Numbered from the stretch's first letter, positions 33,227-42,033 are shown. The stretch: DNA of 64,000 bases from Gloeotrichia echinulata CP02 (GCA_038087035.1 CP051187.1:5772001-5836000); one strand, 5' to 3'. Made by a program: numbers and translations. Notes: generated by a model from the sequence alone, not told the origin.

Positions 33227-34327
33227 TTAAAGCAAAGACAACTGCTCATTAGGCGGCTTAAAGCCTAAATGCTTGTAGGCTGCAGTTGTGGCTACCCTAC
33301 CACGGGAAGTCCGGCTTAAATAGCCTATCTGCATTAAATAAGGTTCATAAACTTCTTCTATGGTTTGGGTATCTTCTCCGGTCGCAGCTGCAATGGTTTC
33401 TAATCCGACTGGACCACCATTAAAATGTTCAATAATCACACTCAGCATTTTTCTGTCTGTCCAATCTAATCCGCATGGGTCTACTTGAAATAGTTGCAAT
33501 GCTTCGGCTGCAACGCTTTCGTTTATTTCACCCAAGGATTTTACTTGAGCATAATCACGGACTCGTTTAAGTAATCTATTGGCAATACGTGGTGTTCCCC
33601 GCGCCCGACGAGCAATTTCTGTAGCGCCATCTTCGGCGATCGCGGTTTGGAGTAATTGTGCGGTTCGTCGGACAATTTGGCACAGTTCGTCAACTTCGTA
33701 AAATCGCAGTTTTTGAATTAAGCCAAAGCGATCGCGCAGTGGTGAAGAAAGGGCGCCGGCGCGAGTTGTGGCACCGACTAAGGTAAACTTTGACAGGGGT
33801 ATACTGCGGATGCGAGCGCTAGAACCTTTGCCAATGGTAATATCTAAGCGATAATCCTCCATTGCCGGATAAAGAATTTCTTCGGTCATGCGCGAAAGAC
33901 GATGAATTTCATCGACAAACAGAATATCCCCTGGTTTTAAGTTCACCAGTAGCCCTACAATATCTCGTGGACGTTCTAGTGCTGGCGCACTAGTTATTTT
34001 GCAGTTTACCCCCATCTCCGATGCTAAAATCATTGCCATTGTGGTTTTACCCAATCCCGGCGGCCCGTACAGCAGCAAGTGATCCAACACTTCACTCCGT
34101 GACTTAGCTGCAATGATTGCAATATCTAGCACATCCTTTAAGTCTTTTTGTCCAATGTAATCAGCAAATCGCTGGGGTCGAATACTCTCTTCTTGCTTAT
34201 CTTGTTCATCAATAGCGGCTTCAGCTTGCAAAAGGTCTGGTTTAGGAGAGGCTTTCGCCGACTCTCGATGCTGCTTTGGTTGTCCATTGGGTTCTTGAGG
34301 CTGTTTTTTCGAGGAGATAATCGCCAT
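33227..34327 (-). CDS. ruvB: Holliday junction branch migration helicase RuvB
   Basis: 366-aa AAA+ motor. Seen: RPQRFADYIGQ near 52, Walker A LLYGPPGLGKTTMA, Walker B ILFVDEIHRL, sensor 1 TLVGATTRAG, arginine finger LSSPLRDRFG and the C-terminal winged helix (RTSRGRVATTAAYKHLG). The N-terminal 45 residues are an extra polar extension common in cyanobacterial RuvB. No ruvA is adjacent. The stop lies two bases beyond the repeat block. Confidence 0.97.
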   Translation of the reverse strand: MAIISSKKQPQEPNGQPKQHRESAKASPKPDLLQAEAAIDEQDKQEESIRPQRFADYIGQKDLKDVLDIAIIAAKSRSEVLDHLLLYGPPGLGKTTMAMILASEMGVNCKITSAPALERPRDIVGLLVNLKPGDILFVDEIHRLSRMTEEILYPAMEDYRLDITIGKGSSARIRSIPLSKFTLVGATTRAGALSSPLRDRFGLIQKLRFYEVDELCQIVRRTAQLLQTAIAEDGATEIARRARGTPRIANRLLKRVRDYAQVKSLGEINESVAAEALQLFQVDPCGLDWTDRKMLSVIIEHFNGGPVGLETIAAATGEDTQTIEEVYEPYLMQIGYLSRTSRGRVATTAAYKHLGFKPPNEQLSLL

Positions 34328-34481
34328 AATTCAGCTATCAACTTCAACTTGAGGATTGTGTCAGCGCCATCTTGGCGGGAAAACTGCGAGAAATCACGGT
34401 TGCCAAAATTTTGTTTTTGAAATACACGCGCCCATTTAAAATTTAAATTCCGGACAATTACCCAGGAGTGAAAAAGTTGTT

Positions 34482-35273
34482 ATGTTATCTAAAAGAATCT
34501 TACCTTGCTTGGATGTGAAGGCGGGACGAGTTGTTAAAGGAGTTAACTTTGTTAATCTTCAGGATGCGGGTGATCCGGTAGAACTGGCAAAGGTTTATAA
34601 CGAAGCCGGTGCTGATGAGTTAGTGTTTCTGGATATTACAGCTACTCATGAAGACAGGGATACGATTATTGATGTGGTGTACCGCACTGCAGAGCAGGTC
34701 TTTATTCCCTTGACTGTGGGTGGTGGTATCCAATCCTTAGAAAATGTTAAAGGTTTGTTACGAGCTGGGGCTGACAAGGTTAGTATTAATTCTGCGGCAG
34801 TACGTGACCCAGACTTTATTAATCGGGCAAGCGATCGCTTTGGTAATCAGTGCATAGTTGTTGCTATTGATGCTAGACGAAGACTAGACCCCATGAATCC
34901 TGGTTGGGATGTGTATGTACGAGGTGGCAGACAAAACACAGGCAAAGATGCCTTACTCTGGGCGCAAGAAGTGGAAAAACGCGGTGCTGGTGAATTGCTT
35001 GTAACAAGTATGGATGCTGACGGCACTAAAGCCGGTTATGACATCGAGTTGACAAAATCTATCGCTAATGCTGTACAAATTCCTGTAGTTGCTTCTGGAG
35101 GTGCAGGTAATTGTGAACATATCCACACCGCATTGACTGAAGGTAAAGCCGAAGCCGCACTACTCGCCTCCCTGTTACATTATGGCGAATTAAGCGTCGC
35201 CCAAATTAAAAATTACCTGCGCGATCGCTCTGTACCAGTACGAATGCTCTCTAATCTGGAAATTAGTGCCTGA
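34482..35273 (+). CDS. hisF: Imidazole glycerol phosphate synthase cyclase subunit HisF
   Basis: Cyclises the PRFAR product with ammonia from HisH in histidine synthesis. Catalytic Asp residues are in RILPCLDVKAGRVVKG and LVTSMDADGTKAGYD; phosphate loops are VGGGIQS and ASGGAGNCEH. 263 aa, normal. ATG at 34482 after a GGAG-containing leader (CCCAGGAGTG). hisH is not in the window. Confidence 0.97.
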   Translation: MLSKRILPCLDVKAGRVVKGVNFVNLQDAGDPVELAKVYNEAGADELVFLDITATHEDRDTIIDVVYRTAEQVFIPLTVGGGIQSLENVKGLLRAGADKVSINSAAVRDPDFINRASDRFGNQCIVVAIDARRRLDPMNPGWDVYVRGGRQNTGKDALLWAQEVEKRGAGELLVTSMDADGTKAGYDIELTKSIANAVQIPVVASGGAGNCEHIHTALTEGKAEAALLASLLHYGELSVAQIKNYLRDRSVPVRMLSNLEISA

Positions 35274-35450
35274 TACTTCGTTCTAGTGGTGTGTTCTCAG
35301 CAGCAGAAAGATTTTCATTGTTGTTTGTGTGTTAAGTACATGGGGGTTTACTTTGAGATTCAGCATCCAACTACATCTATCCCTAGTTAGAGACAGTTCC
35401 CCAAAACAGTGTTAACATTAGTTTACAAGTATTAATAAATATTAAGAAAT

Positions 35451-35642
35451 ATGTTGATTCCTATTTTGCTTTTTGATGTGGCGCTCGTGGCTTGGTCACT
35501 CCACCTAATGGAGAAAGCCTTCCAACATAAAGAATTCTCTCTGATGTTAGCTGGGACATTAGTTGCCCTCGCCGCTGCTGCCATGTTAGTAGTCTACTTT
35601 CTCATGGGGCACTGTATGAGCTATTTACTGAAGGTGTCTTAG
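35451..35642 (+). CDS. Small two-helix membrane protein
   Basis: The 63-aa protein has two hydrophobic helices (ILLFDVALVAWSLHLM and LAGTLVALAAAAMLVVYFLM) joined by a short charged loop. Its size and composition suggest a conserved small cyanobacterial membrane protein, but I recognise no name. ATG start at 35451. No operon partner is visible. Confidence 0.6.
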   Translation: MLIPILLFDVALVAWSLHLMEKAFQHKEFSLMLAGTLVALAAAAMLVVYFLMGHCMSYLLKVS

Positions 35643-35751
35643 TCAAGTGCTGAGTGCTGAATCCTGATATCAGCAACAGTACTTTACATTTTTTTTCGAG
35701 TCCACTTGACAAATTGCCAATGATTACGCGATAATCGACAAGAATTTTGAA

Positions 35752-35790
35752 GGTACTATAGCTCAGTTGGTAGAGTACTTCAATGGCATT
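35752..35790 (+). tRNA. Truncated tRNA-Ala(GGC), 5' half only
   Basis: GGTACTATAGCTCAGTTGG begins a tRNA with normal acceptor strand, D stem and D loop. CTTCA-ATGGCAT then gives the anticodon stem and loop, with anticodon GGC. The other half (expected TGAAG onward, T arm, acceptor 3' strand) is missing: the next bases are TTATGTAGG. It is not functional. It marks the left edge of an accessory region and may be a scar of integration or deletion. A group I intron was considered but no core is seen. Confidence 0.7.
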
Positions 35791-35937
35791 TATGTAGGAA
35801 GTTGAGATAAATGGCTAAAACCCTTATTATAGCGTGAGTAATAAGCTGGTTTTCTTAGGTATGGAAAAGTGCTTAAGGGCTAATATCAAATTGAAAATGA
35901 TAATCCAGATTCTGATTCACACCCAGTAATGCTGTAG

Positions 35938-36327
35938 TTAATTTCTAGTAATCAGAGTGAATAGGTAAAATCCGGCGACAGCAAATATAAAAATGGTAGT
36001 CGCTGAATATACTATTACATCCCTGACAAGAAATGATATCCAATCTTTTATCAGTTCTTGCTTAAACTTGAGTTCTCGCAACTTGCGCTCAAGTTCTGCA
36101 TCTTCTTTTGAAAGTACGCTTGCGTAACGACTGGTATATATATTATCAATATTTTCTTCTGTTGGGCGTTCGTCTTCCCAGGTAGCAACATTTTCTACAA
36201 ATCTTTCTATTGGGTGATTATTGGTGGTTGAGACAATTGGTAAGTCATCCTGGTGCTTACTTGTTTCTTTTTTGATCACTTTTTTAACAATTTTAACTAT
36301 TAAAGCTTCTAAGTTTTTTTCTGACAT
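35938..36327 (-). CDS. Antitoxin-motif protein with C-terminal membrane helix
   Basis: 129 aa. The N-terminal LEALIVKIVKKVI helix and the block FVENVATWEDERPTEENIDN plus IYTSR resemble the WEDxRTAEEIxxxIYxSR motif shared with genes at 39223-39516 and 41471-41746 and with VapB-type antitoxins. Unlike those, this protein goes on through a charged coil (EDAELERKLRELKFKQELI) to one membrane helix (VYSATTIFIFAVAGFYLFTL). No toxin is adjacent. A membrane-tethered antitoxin-like protein is an inference. Confidence 0.65.
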   Translation of the reverse strand: MSEKNLEALIVKIVKKVIKKETSKHQDDLPIVSTTNNHPIERFVENVATWEDERPTEENIDNIYTSRYASVLSKEDAELERKLRELKFKQELIKDWISFLVRDVIVYSATTIFIFAVAGFYLFTLITRN

Positions 36328-36521
36328 TACTCGCGTAAGTTTTTATAGCATCATGTTTCCATTTTGATTTTAGTGGAAGTGAATGCTGTAGGAATGAGGT
36401 TTTGGCTACAAGACCGGAAATATTTGATAACCGTCCCATTTATACGACTATTTCCCCAACAAAAGATTGATAAGTACATATGCAAAATTAATTACATATT
36501 TATTTTTCTCCAAAATAGCGT

Positions 36522-36708
36522 CTAATTCTTTTCTTCTTGTATCTTTTCTTTTATCTTTTCTGGTTCTTCGGTACTTTTTATGGAGAACTCAGTTCAAAAT
36601 CTTTGAAAGCCTTATTGTGTCGGTATTTCATTGAAAATATTGGACATAATCGTTTAGAAGGCTTACCCCATAAAGGTTTTGTTGTCATCAATCTTCAATT
36701 ACCATAAA
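36522..36708. other. Gene remnants left of the IS element
   Basis: On the minus strand, 36522-36585 reads STEEPEKIKEKIQEEKN and stop, a near copy of the tail of the gene at 37969-38934. On the plus strand, about 36596-36706 reads LKALLCRYFIENIGHNRLEG and on to a stop, open but with no start. Both look like debris. Bases 36695-36708 hold the original end of the DUF4760-like gene. Confidence 0.5.
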
Positions 36709-36717
36709 ATATACGCA

Positions 36718-37988
36718 CTGAAGGGGCGACGAAACAAGCTCAAAAGCTTTGTATGTAAGGAGGGCAACGTTTTGTGGTAGAAAAAGATAGGTCTACTTTT
36801 GTCAATAAGACCTATCTAATGATAATGTTACCTGCATTCTACCAAAACCACTTAAAAAGTCAATTAAGTTTAGCAGAATACTTGCTGCTAAAAATTTTAA
36901 TCCATCTATTACAGTCAATCAAAGAAGTAACTTTAGAAAAGTTAGCAAATGCGCTACCTTTGGCAGTTAAATTTGAGAGTAGAAGAAAGAGAATACAAAG
37001 ATTTTTATCATTACCAAATCTCACCATTGAGAAAGTTTGGTTTCCCATTATTAAAGAATGGCTGGAAACATACTTCAAAGATGAAAAAATTATTTATATA
37101 GCAATTGATAGAACTAATTGGAGTCGGATAAATTTATTCATGGTGAGTATCATTTGGGATAAAAGAGCAGTACCAATATATTTTACTTTATTGCCAAAAT
37201 TAGGTAATAGTAACATCGCTGAACAACAAAAAATATTGTCTCAAGTAATACCAATCTTTAAAAACTATAAAATCTGTGTATTAGGTGATAGAGAATTTTG
37301 CTCTGTCAAACTGGCAAAGTATCTCCAGGGATTGGATGTGTATTTTTGTTTGCGATTAAAAAAGAATGAGTTTTTGCAAGTTGAAAAAGATGTTTTTGTT
37401 GAGTTAAAAAATCTGGGTTTAGTACCGGGAGTTTCTTTTTTTATCAAAGGAGTTAAAGTGACAAAGACTCGGGGTTTTATGAGCTTTAATGTAGCGGCTA
37501 AATGGAAACGTAAAATCAATGGAGTAGCACCGAAAGAAGGATGGTTTATTTTAACAAATTTTGACGACTTAGAGTCGGCAATATCTGCCTATAAACAAAG
37601 ATTTGATATAGAAGAAATGTTTAGAGATTTTAAAACAGGTGGTTATAATTTAGAAGAGACTAATGTTGAAGGCAACCGATTTATTTCTCTAGTTTTACTG
37701 ATAACGCTCGCTTACACTTCTGCCATGATTCAGGGTCAAAAAATTAAACATAAAGGAATACAAAAATATGTAGCTCGTGTTAAAGAGTCTGGTCGCTCTG
37801 TGCGGAGACATAGTAGTTTTTATGTTGGCTTGTATGGTCAAACTTGGGTCAATTTCACAGATATTTGTATGGAATTAGTGACAGAATTAATGAGAATTAA
37901 TCGTAATAAGCGCAAGTATTATCAACAGGGATTGAGGGCTATGAAGCTTATCGAGTCTATGTTTTAGCTTATTTCGTCGCCCCCTCAG
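36718..37988 (+). mobile_element. IS4-family insertion sequence, 1271 bp
   Basis: The terminal inverted repeats are 23 bases with two mismatches (left starts CTGAAGGGGCGACGAAACAA). The 9-bp direct repeat ATATACGCA flanks it (36709-36717 and 37989-37997), a target duplication showing intact simple insertion. The element has one complete transposase gene and interrupts the last codons of the minus-strand gene to its right. Confidence 0.95.
36774..37967 (+). CDS. IS4-family DDE transposase
   Basis: 397 aa. Catalytic Asp residues are in YIAIDRTNW and CVLGDREFC; the Glu lies in the Y-R-E-K signature YKQRFDIEEMFRDFK. The protein runs the full length between the TIRs with no frameshift, so it is probably active. 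GTG start preceded by AAGGAGGGC at a workable distance. Codon usage is AT-richer than in the housekeeping genes around, consistent with a transferred element. Confidence 0.93.
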   Translation: MVEKDRSTFVNKTYLMIMLPAFYQNHLKSQLSLAEYLLLKILIHLLQSIKEVTLEKLANALPLAVKFESRRKRIQRFLSLPNLTIEKVWFPIIKEWLETYFKDEKIIYIAIDRTNWSRINLFMVSIIWDKRAVPIYFTLLPKLGNSNIAEQQKILSQVIPIFKNYKICVLGDREFCSVKLAKYLQGLDVYFCLRLKKNEFLQVEKDVFVELKNLGLVPGVSFFIKGVKVTKTRGFMSFNVAAKWKRKINGVAPKEGWFILTNFDDLESAISAYKQRFDIEEMFRDFKTGGYNLEETNVEGNRFISLVLLITLAYTSAMIQGQKIKHKGIQKYVARVKESGRSVRRHSSFYVGLYGQTWVNFTDICMELVTELMRINRNKRKYYQQGLRAMKLIESMF

Positions 37989-38934
37989 ATATACGCAAGA
38001 ACCTCTTTTCTTCTTGTATCTTTTCTTCTTGTATCTTTTCTTTTATCTTTTTAATTGTCGTAATATCATCAGATGTAATGATTAAAGGTCTTTTACAAAT
38101 TTCTGGTATCTCTGGCGGATCTCCTTCTTTTTCCCATCTTTGTGCTAGGTAAATAAAGTTGCAAAATTTAAGTCTGTTGCACACATCAAACTGGTTATAT
38201 TCTATATATTTTCTAAAACATTCATAAAGAGAGACTACAACTGAATAAAAATAGTCTTTGAGATAATTGGAGTCTACAACATCAAGTTTTATATCTTGTC
38301 CCATATATTCAAAAAAATTTAGGAGACTAACAATATCCTCTTCTTCTGTACTATGTTTAGTTAATCTTTCTAAAATCTCATATTGGACTTTTTTCAAAAT
38401 TTCAACTCCATCAGGAGTTTTTTTAAATTCAGTTAAAGGGTTATGACTCTGGTTAAAAAGAATAGGATCAAATTCTATTGGATGTTTATCATAAAATACT
38501 TCTTTTACTATCTTGCCTCTGTTTATATCTAATTTAGTAATATGTTCACTATGCCATAGCTTAATATAATCAGAAGCTTTAACAAGTTTCTTGTAGTGAT
38601 ACTGATCATGAAAAGTATTTATTGCAGATAAAATTCCCACTCCAACGCCTATTACAGCACTTACATTTCCACCTAAGTCATAGTAGCATTTTTTTTCTTG
38701 TTCCTTTGCATTTATCATGAAAAATATAGTAAAACCAAAAGCAGAGGCTACTATTAAGCTTGGAATAATAATATCTAGATGTCGCTGTCTGATAAACTTT
38801 CTTACTCTGATTGAAAAATCTTCTACACAAATCATAAAAGAACGGTTACTATGAACTCGTATCTGAGTTAACTGAAGATTGCTATCTTGCAACAGTTTAT
38901 GCAATTTTTGAGGATCTTGAGAAGAATCATTCAT
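37969..38934 (-). CDS. Two-helix membrane protein resembling DUF4760, C-terminus altered by IS
   Basis: The start is ATG 38934 (MNDSSQDPQKLHKLL), preceded by AAGAGG; a start at 38976 lacks a ribosome site. Two membrane segments (IIIPSLIVASAFGFTIFFMI, SAVIGVGVGILSAINTF) are followed by a cytosolic helical domain (LNFFEYMGQDIKLDVVDSNY) that resembles DUF4760. The end now reads RISEGATK, from the IS. Without the IS it would read RFLRIFYGN and stop. The change is small, so function may persist. Function unknown. Confidence 0.68.
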   Translation of the reverse strand: MNDSSQDPQKLHKLLQDSNLQLTQIRVHSNRSFMICVEDFSIRVRKFIRQRHLDIIIPSLIVASAFGFTIFFMINAKEQEKKCYYDLGGNVSAVIGVGVGILSAINTFHDQYHYKKLVKASDYIKLWHSEHITKLDINRGKIVKEVFYDKHPIEFDPILFNQSHNPLTEFKKTPDGVEILKKVQYEILERLTKHSTEEEDIVSLLNFFEYMGQDIKLDVVDSNYLKDYFYSVVVSLYECFRKYIEYNQFDVCNRLKFCNFIYLAQRWEKEGDPPEIPEICKRPLIITSDDITTIKKIKEKIQEEKIQEEKRFLRISEGATK

Positions 38935-39055
38935 AACAATTATAAACCTCTTAAAAATCAAATTCCAAATATACATATCATTATGATATGTTCTGATGCT
39001 TAAACATCTAACAAAAGTTAGAGATAACTAAGCCGAAGGTATGGACAGAAAGCAT

Positions 39056-39151
39056 CCCAATACTGCTCGGTTAAGGAAATAAAGTAGGCTGAAACCCTTG
39101 CAATATCGTTGTCTAGAATGCTCAAAAGAGGCTTAACCGAGCAGTATTGGG
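39056..39151. mobile_element. MITE with perfect inverted repeats
   Basis: Ends CCCAATACTGCTCGGTTAAG and its exact complement enclose about 55 bases. The TIR resembles that of the 122-bp MITE at 11234 (CAATACAGTTCAGTTA), so both belong to one family. No target duplication is seen here. Confidence 0.78.
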
Positions 39152-39156
39152 GTGGT

Positions 39157-39199
39157 ACCGTGGCAATTGTTTCACTTCATAGCATACAAGTGCGTCCCA
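39157..39199 (+). pseudogene. DUF4926 gene fragment
   Basis: The bases coding VAIVSLHSIQVRP in the gene at 42502-42726 are repeated here almost unchanged (GTGGCAATTGTTTCACTTCA), next to the MITE. It is a short orphan piece; larger copies lie at 41808 and 42645. Confidence 0.65.
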
Positions 39200-39222
39200 A
39201 GTGTCAGTATCTAATAAATAAG

Positions 39223-39516
39223 TCATAAACTAATATCATAGTTAGAAATAGTCCGGCTATCATAAATTTCTTTGACTATTTCTTCTGCTGTGCGTTCATC
39301 TTCCCAAGCACCATGTTTTTCTATAAATGTGTCTAATGGATGCTGTTTGGGCTTTTGGGTAGATGACAAAATTATCTCATTCGTTATGAGTGTATTATCT
39401 GATTCTGTTTGTGGATAACGCTTTTTGAGTAACTGAATAAAATCAAGTAGTAAAATTTGGGCTTCTTCTGGTAAGGTATCAATATCTCTAGATATTTCTT
39501 CAAATTTTATTACCAT
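39223..39516 (-). CDS. Orphan VapB-like antitoxin (DUF2281 type)
   Basis: 97 aa. The N-terminus ISRDIDTLPEEAQILLLDFI is the DUF2281-type helix. The C-terminus has FIEKHGAWEDERTAEEIVKE and IYDSRTIS, the motif of VapB-like proteins in cyanobacteria. No PIN-domain toxin is adjacent on either side. It may act in trans or be left over. Confidence 0.72.
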   Translation of the reverse strand: MVIKFEEISRDIDTLPEEAQILLLDFIQLLKKRYPQTESDNTLITNEIILSSTQKPKQHPLDTFIEKHGAWEDERTAEEIVKEIYDSRTISNYDISL

Positions 39517-39595
39517 AATTAACTTCTAAATTGACGAAAAATTTGCCATATGCTCATATTATAAACTACGCAGTTATGGCAGATTATGAGTAAAA

Positions 39596-40177
39596 TCACT
39601 CTTTCCCGATTCCCAAGACTTGCGCCGCAGTTAATTTCAAATTAGGAAAAGTGGCTGAGGAGGCGATATCATCGCTACCTTGAAATACTGCTTCTTCGTA
39701 TAATCCGTCTACCAGGGTCAGCACTGTGATTTTTTCTTTACCAGGATCAACAATCCAGTATTCGGGAATTCCCCGCGCTGCGTATTCTGAGCGTTTGTAG
39801 CGGTAGTCCCGATCTTCGTTGACTTTCCCAGGAGAGACAACCTCAACCACTAGTGCGGGAGATGGCATATCCTGAGTAATTGTAGCGCGTCTGCCACCAA
39901 TTGCGGCAAATAACTCCTCTGTTAATATAATCAAATCTGGTAGGCGGACACGAGTGCGATTTCCTGTCACCACAATTTCCATATCTTTATGACGGATGAG
40001 TTGTATGGGGACGACGTTGAGAAATTGCGTCAGCAAGTAGAGGGCAATCAAGTTATTTATATCATTTTCTGGTGGCATTTCGACTAATTCCCCATCGACT
40101 AGCTCATATTTGGTATCAGTGCCATCGTCATAAGCCAGATATTCTTCCAGGGTCAGTTTTTTGGTCAATGTGTTCAT
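39596..40177 (-). CDS. Uma2-family (DUF820) putative endonuclease
   Basis: 193 aa from ATG 40177 (MNTLTKKLTLEEYLAYDDGT). It has the PD-(D/E)XK-like Uma2 core: YELVDGELVEMPPEN, VRLPDLIILTEE, ALVVEVVSPGK, RRYKRSEYAARGIPEYWIVD-like region (here DYRYKRSEYAARGIPEYWIV). These genes are extremely numerous in cyanobacteria; the biological role is uncertain. An upstream Met at 40210 is less likely. Confidence 0.9.
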   Translation of the reverse strand: MNTLTKKLTLEEYLAYDDGTDTKYELVDGELVEMPPENDINNLIALYLLTQFLNVVPIQLIRHKDMEIVVTGNRTRVRLPDLIILTEELFAAIGGRRATITQDMPSPALVVEVVSPGKVNEDRDYRYKRSEYAARGIPEYWIVDPGKEKITVLTLVDGLYEEAVFQGSDDIASSATFPNLKLTAAQVLGIGKE

Positions 40178-40232
40178 GGCGGATAACCTCACAAGCCCTG
40201 TGGTTAGCACTACTTCAGTTATGCATTCTGAA

Positions 40233-40484
40233 TTATAGCTTAGTACAGGGCGGGAATACTGCTTGATGTATATCTTCCCAATCTTGAGCAGTCATTTCTG
40301 TTGCATCTTTTGAGTTTAATCCTTCTAGAAGCATTGTTTCTAGACGTTCTTGCGCTACTCGTTTTTGGTCTTGTCGGACTAATTCAAGAAAATATTCACT
40401 GACGCTGGTGTAACCACCTTGAGCTACCTGTTCTTTTACATAAGCTTGTATAGTGTCAGGTAAGGAAATATTGATACTTTTCAC
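40233..40484 (-). CDS. parD: ParD-type antitoxin, orphan
   Basis: 83 aa with the ParD RHH core MKSINISLPDTIQAYVKEQV and GGYTSVSEYFLELVRQDQKR. The C-terminus (DWEDIHQAVFPPCTKL) is a plausible toxin-binding tail but no ParE gene follows; a Uma2 gene does. It may be a remnant or may work in trans, for example on the toxin at 9729. Confidence 0.82.
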   Translation of the reverse strand: MKSINISLPDTIQAYVKEQVAQGGYTSVSEYFLELVRQDQKRVAQERLETMLLEGLNSKDATEMTAQDWEDIHQAVFPPCTKL

Positions 40485-40534
40485 AAGGGTTATTTCCTGA
40501 ATCTGTTTTTCTATATTATGGCATGTTTGTCATT

Positions 40535-41089
40535 TTATGTCATGGCAATAGAAGATGGAATAAGCGATGATAGAAAATTAATTATTTCTTGTATTAATGG
40601 ATGTTGTTGTAATTTTTTAATTTCTTCATCATTGATATTGCCAAATATTCTGGCATTTATTTGCTCCTTACTATTGCCAAATACTGTCTCTAAAAATTCT
40701 TTAGGTTTGGTTTGAGCCAATTGCCATTCTAAATCATTAAATTGGCGTTGTGCTATTTTCTCAATTAATGATTTATCTTGAATAAATACAATTTCTAATT
40801 GAGGAATCGCCATAAAAACTTTGTAGGATATCCCCGATGATACTTGATTTAATACATAATCAATTAAATCATATCTTTCAACTATTTGAGATTTGTTATC
40901 TGTATGTGCATCTAAAACAAGAGCAACAGGTGTTTTCCGAGTAGCCAGCAGTGAACTAGCTAAAGAACGCGCTCTGTAAGAACTTTCACCTGCTATGAAT
41001 TTGATATTTTGACTTAGATTTCGTGGTAGCAATCTCTGTAAAATTTCTACATCTTTATCACTTTCTGTAATCATATATGCCAGCTTCAT
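40535..41089 (-). CDS. Possible TOPRIM-type protein
   Basis: 184 aa. The N-terminus KLAYMITESDKDVEILQRLL and the block TPVALVLDAHTDN look like the conserved Glu and DxD motif of a TOPRIM fold, as in OLD-family nucleases. FIAGESSYRARSLASSLLA lies between. No AAA+ ATPase partner is adjacent. The identification rests on motif shape only; no named family is recognised. Confidence 0.5.
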   Translation of the reverse strand: MKLAYMITESDKDVEILQRLLPRNLSQNIKFIAGESSYRARSLASSLLATRKTPVALVLDAHTDNKSQIVERYDLIDYVLNQVSSGISYKVFMAIPQLEIVFIQDKSLIEKIAQRQFNDLEWQLAQTKPKEFLETVFGNSKEQINARIFGNINDEEIKKLQQHPLIQEIINFLSSLIPSSIAMT

Positions 41090-41116
41090 GATGAAATCTC
41101 CGTTGTAATTCTGTAG

Positions 41117-41407
41117 TCATGAAAATAATGCTATTTTATATGTAGTTGATAAATTTTCATCAACGGAACAACAACCAATTAATCCAATTTCATCAAACTT
41201 GTCATAGAGACTTTTTTCCTGACTATGATTTTCTGAAGGTTTACCATGTTTTTCTAAGACGACAAGATAGCCTTTGATAGCATCTTTGATATTTTCAATT
41301 GCTTCATCTAAGGTTTTTCCTTGACTGACACAGCCTGGAAGTTCGGGAACTTCAGCAACGTAACCTGCATATTCTGCATCAAATGTGAATATTACTTGGA
41401 ATTTCAT
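41117..41407 (-). CDS. HicB-like protein
   Basis: 96 aa. The N-terminal 60 residues (FTFDAEYAGYVAEVPELPGC, GKTLDEAIENIKDAIKGYL) are the HicB partial RNase-H fold. The C-terminus is atypical and lacks an obvious DNA-binding domain. No HicA toxin gene is adjacent. It is probably an orphan antitoxin-like protein. Confidence 0.78.
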   Translation of the reverse strand: MKFQVIFTFDAEYAGYVAEVPELPGCVSQGKTLDEAIENIKDAIKGYLVVLEKHGKPSENHSQEKSLYDKFDEIGLIGCCSVDENLSTTYKIALFS

Positions 41408-41470
41408 ACAGGATGGGTTTATCTAGTTGTGAACAATAATAGATGCATGTATCAGTGTCAAGTAAATATT

Positions 41471-41746
41471 TCACAAGGTATAATCTCGCTCGCTGACAGT
41501 CCGACTTGAATATATATCATCAATAATTTCTTCTGCGGTGCGTGTATCTTCCCAAGTTCCAAAGGTTGCTAAAAAAGCTTGTGGTGGATGGGTTGCTTGC
41601 GTTATTTCAATTTGTAAATCCTGCTGTTTTAAATTCTGTGTTTGTTGATTGACAACCTTTTGAACAATTTTGACAATTAAAGCTTCCAAGTCTGCTACTG
41701 TGAGAATACTTAGAGGCTGGTCTGATGTTGGATGGGGATTTTCCAT
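41471..41746 (-). CDS. Orphan antitoxin-like protein with WEDxRTAEEI motif
   Basis: 91 aa. DLEALIVKIVQKVVNQQTQN matches the N-terminus of the 35938-36327 protein, and FLATFGTWEDTRTAEEIIDD with IYSSRTVSERD matches the 39223-39516 protein. It thus links the two paralogues. No toxin is adjacent. Confidence 0.68.
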   Translation of the reverse strand: MENPHPTSDQPLSILTVADLEALIVKIVQKVVNQQTQNLKQQDLQIEITQATHPPQAFLATFGTWEDTRTAEEIIDDIYSSRTVSERDYTL

Positions 41747-41807
41747 GCAAATTATATCCAGCTATTGAACTCAATATTCTCCTATTTTATCTAAAAAAAT
41801 TGTGACG

Positions 41808-42033
41808 GTGGCAATTGTTTCACTTCACAGCATACAATTGCGTCCCATTGGTAGAAGAGAAATTGCGCGATCAATCGCGCCTGATGAATTAATGTCAACA
41901 GTGCGATCAAGTCTTTGCATCCCTACCGCGTGGTTTATTTAGGTAATGGCAAACAATAAATTATCCCATATTTTTTCGGCTGTGTTCTCTCTGGGAACGC
42001 ACCATTTTTGATATTATTGGCTGTGTCGTAGTC
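41808..42033 (+). repeat. Degenerate copy of the DUF4926 3' end and downstream sequence
   Basis: About 225 bases are clearly homologous to 42645-42862: the end of the DUF4926 coding sequence (AIVSLHSIQLRPIGRREIAR) and the following intergenic part with a GGGAACGCACC hairpin. The downstream part occurs once more at 43624-43711. It is a segmental duplication within the island. Confidence 0.82.

Noticed and set aside
32977..33249. N-terminal extension of the TPR protein to 33249
   Set aside because: The extra 91 codons are entirely STRR and minisatellite DNA; the signal peptide at 32976 gives a natural start.
35752..35900. tRNA-Ala with a group I intron
   Set aside because: No intron core (P, Q, R, S elements) and no 3' exon could be found downstream in the window.
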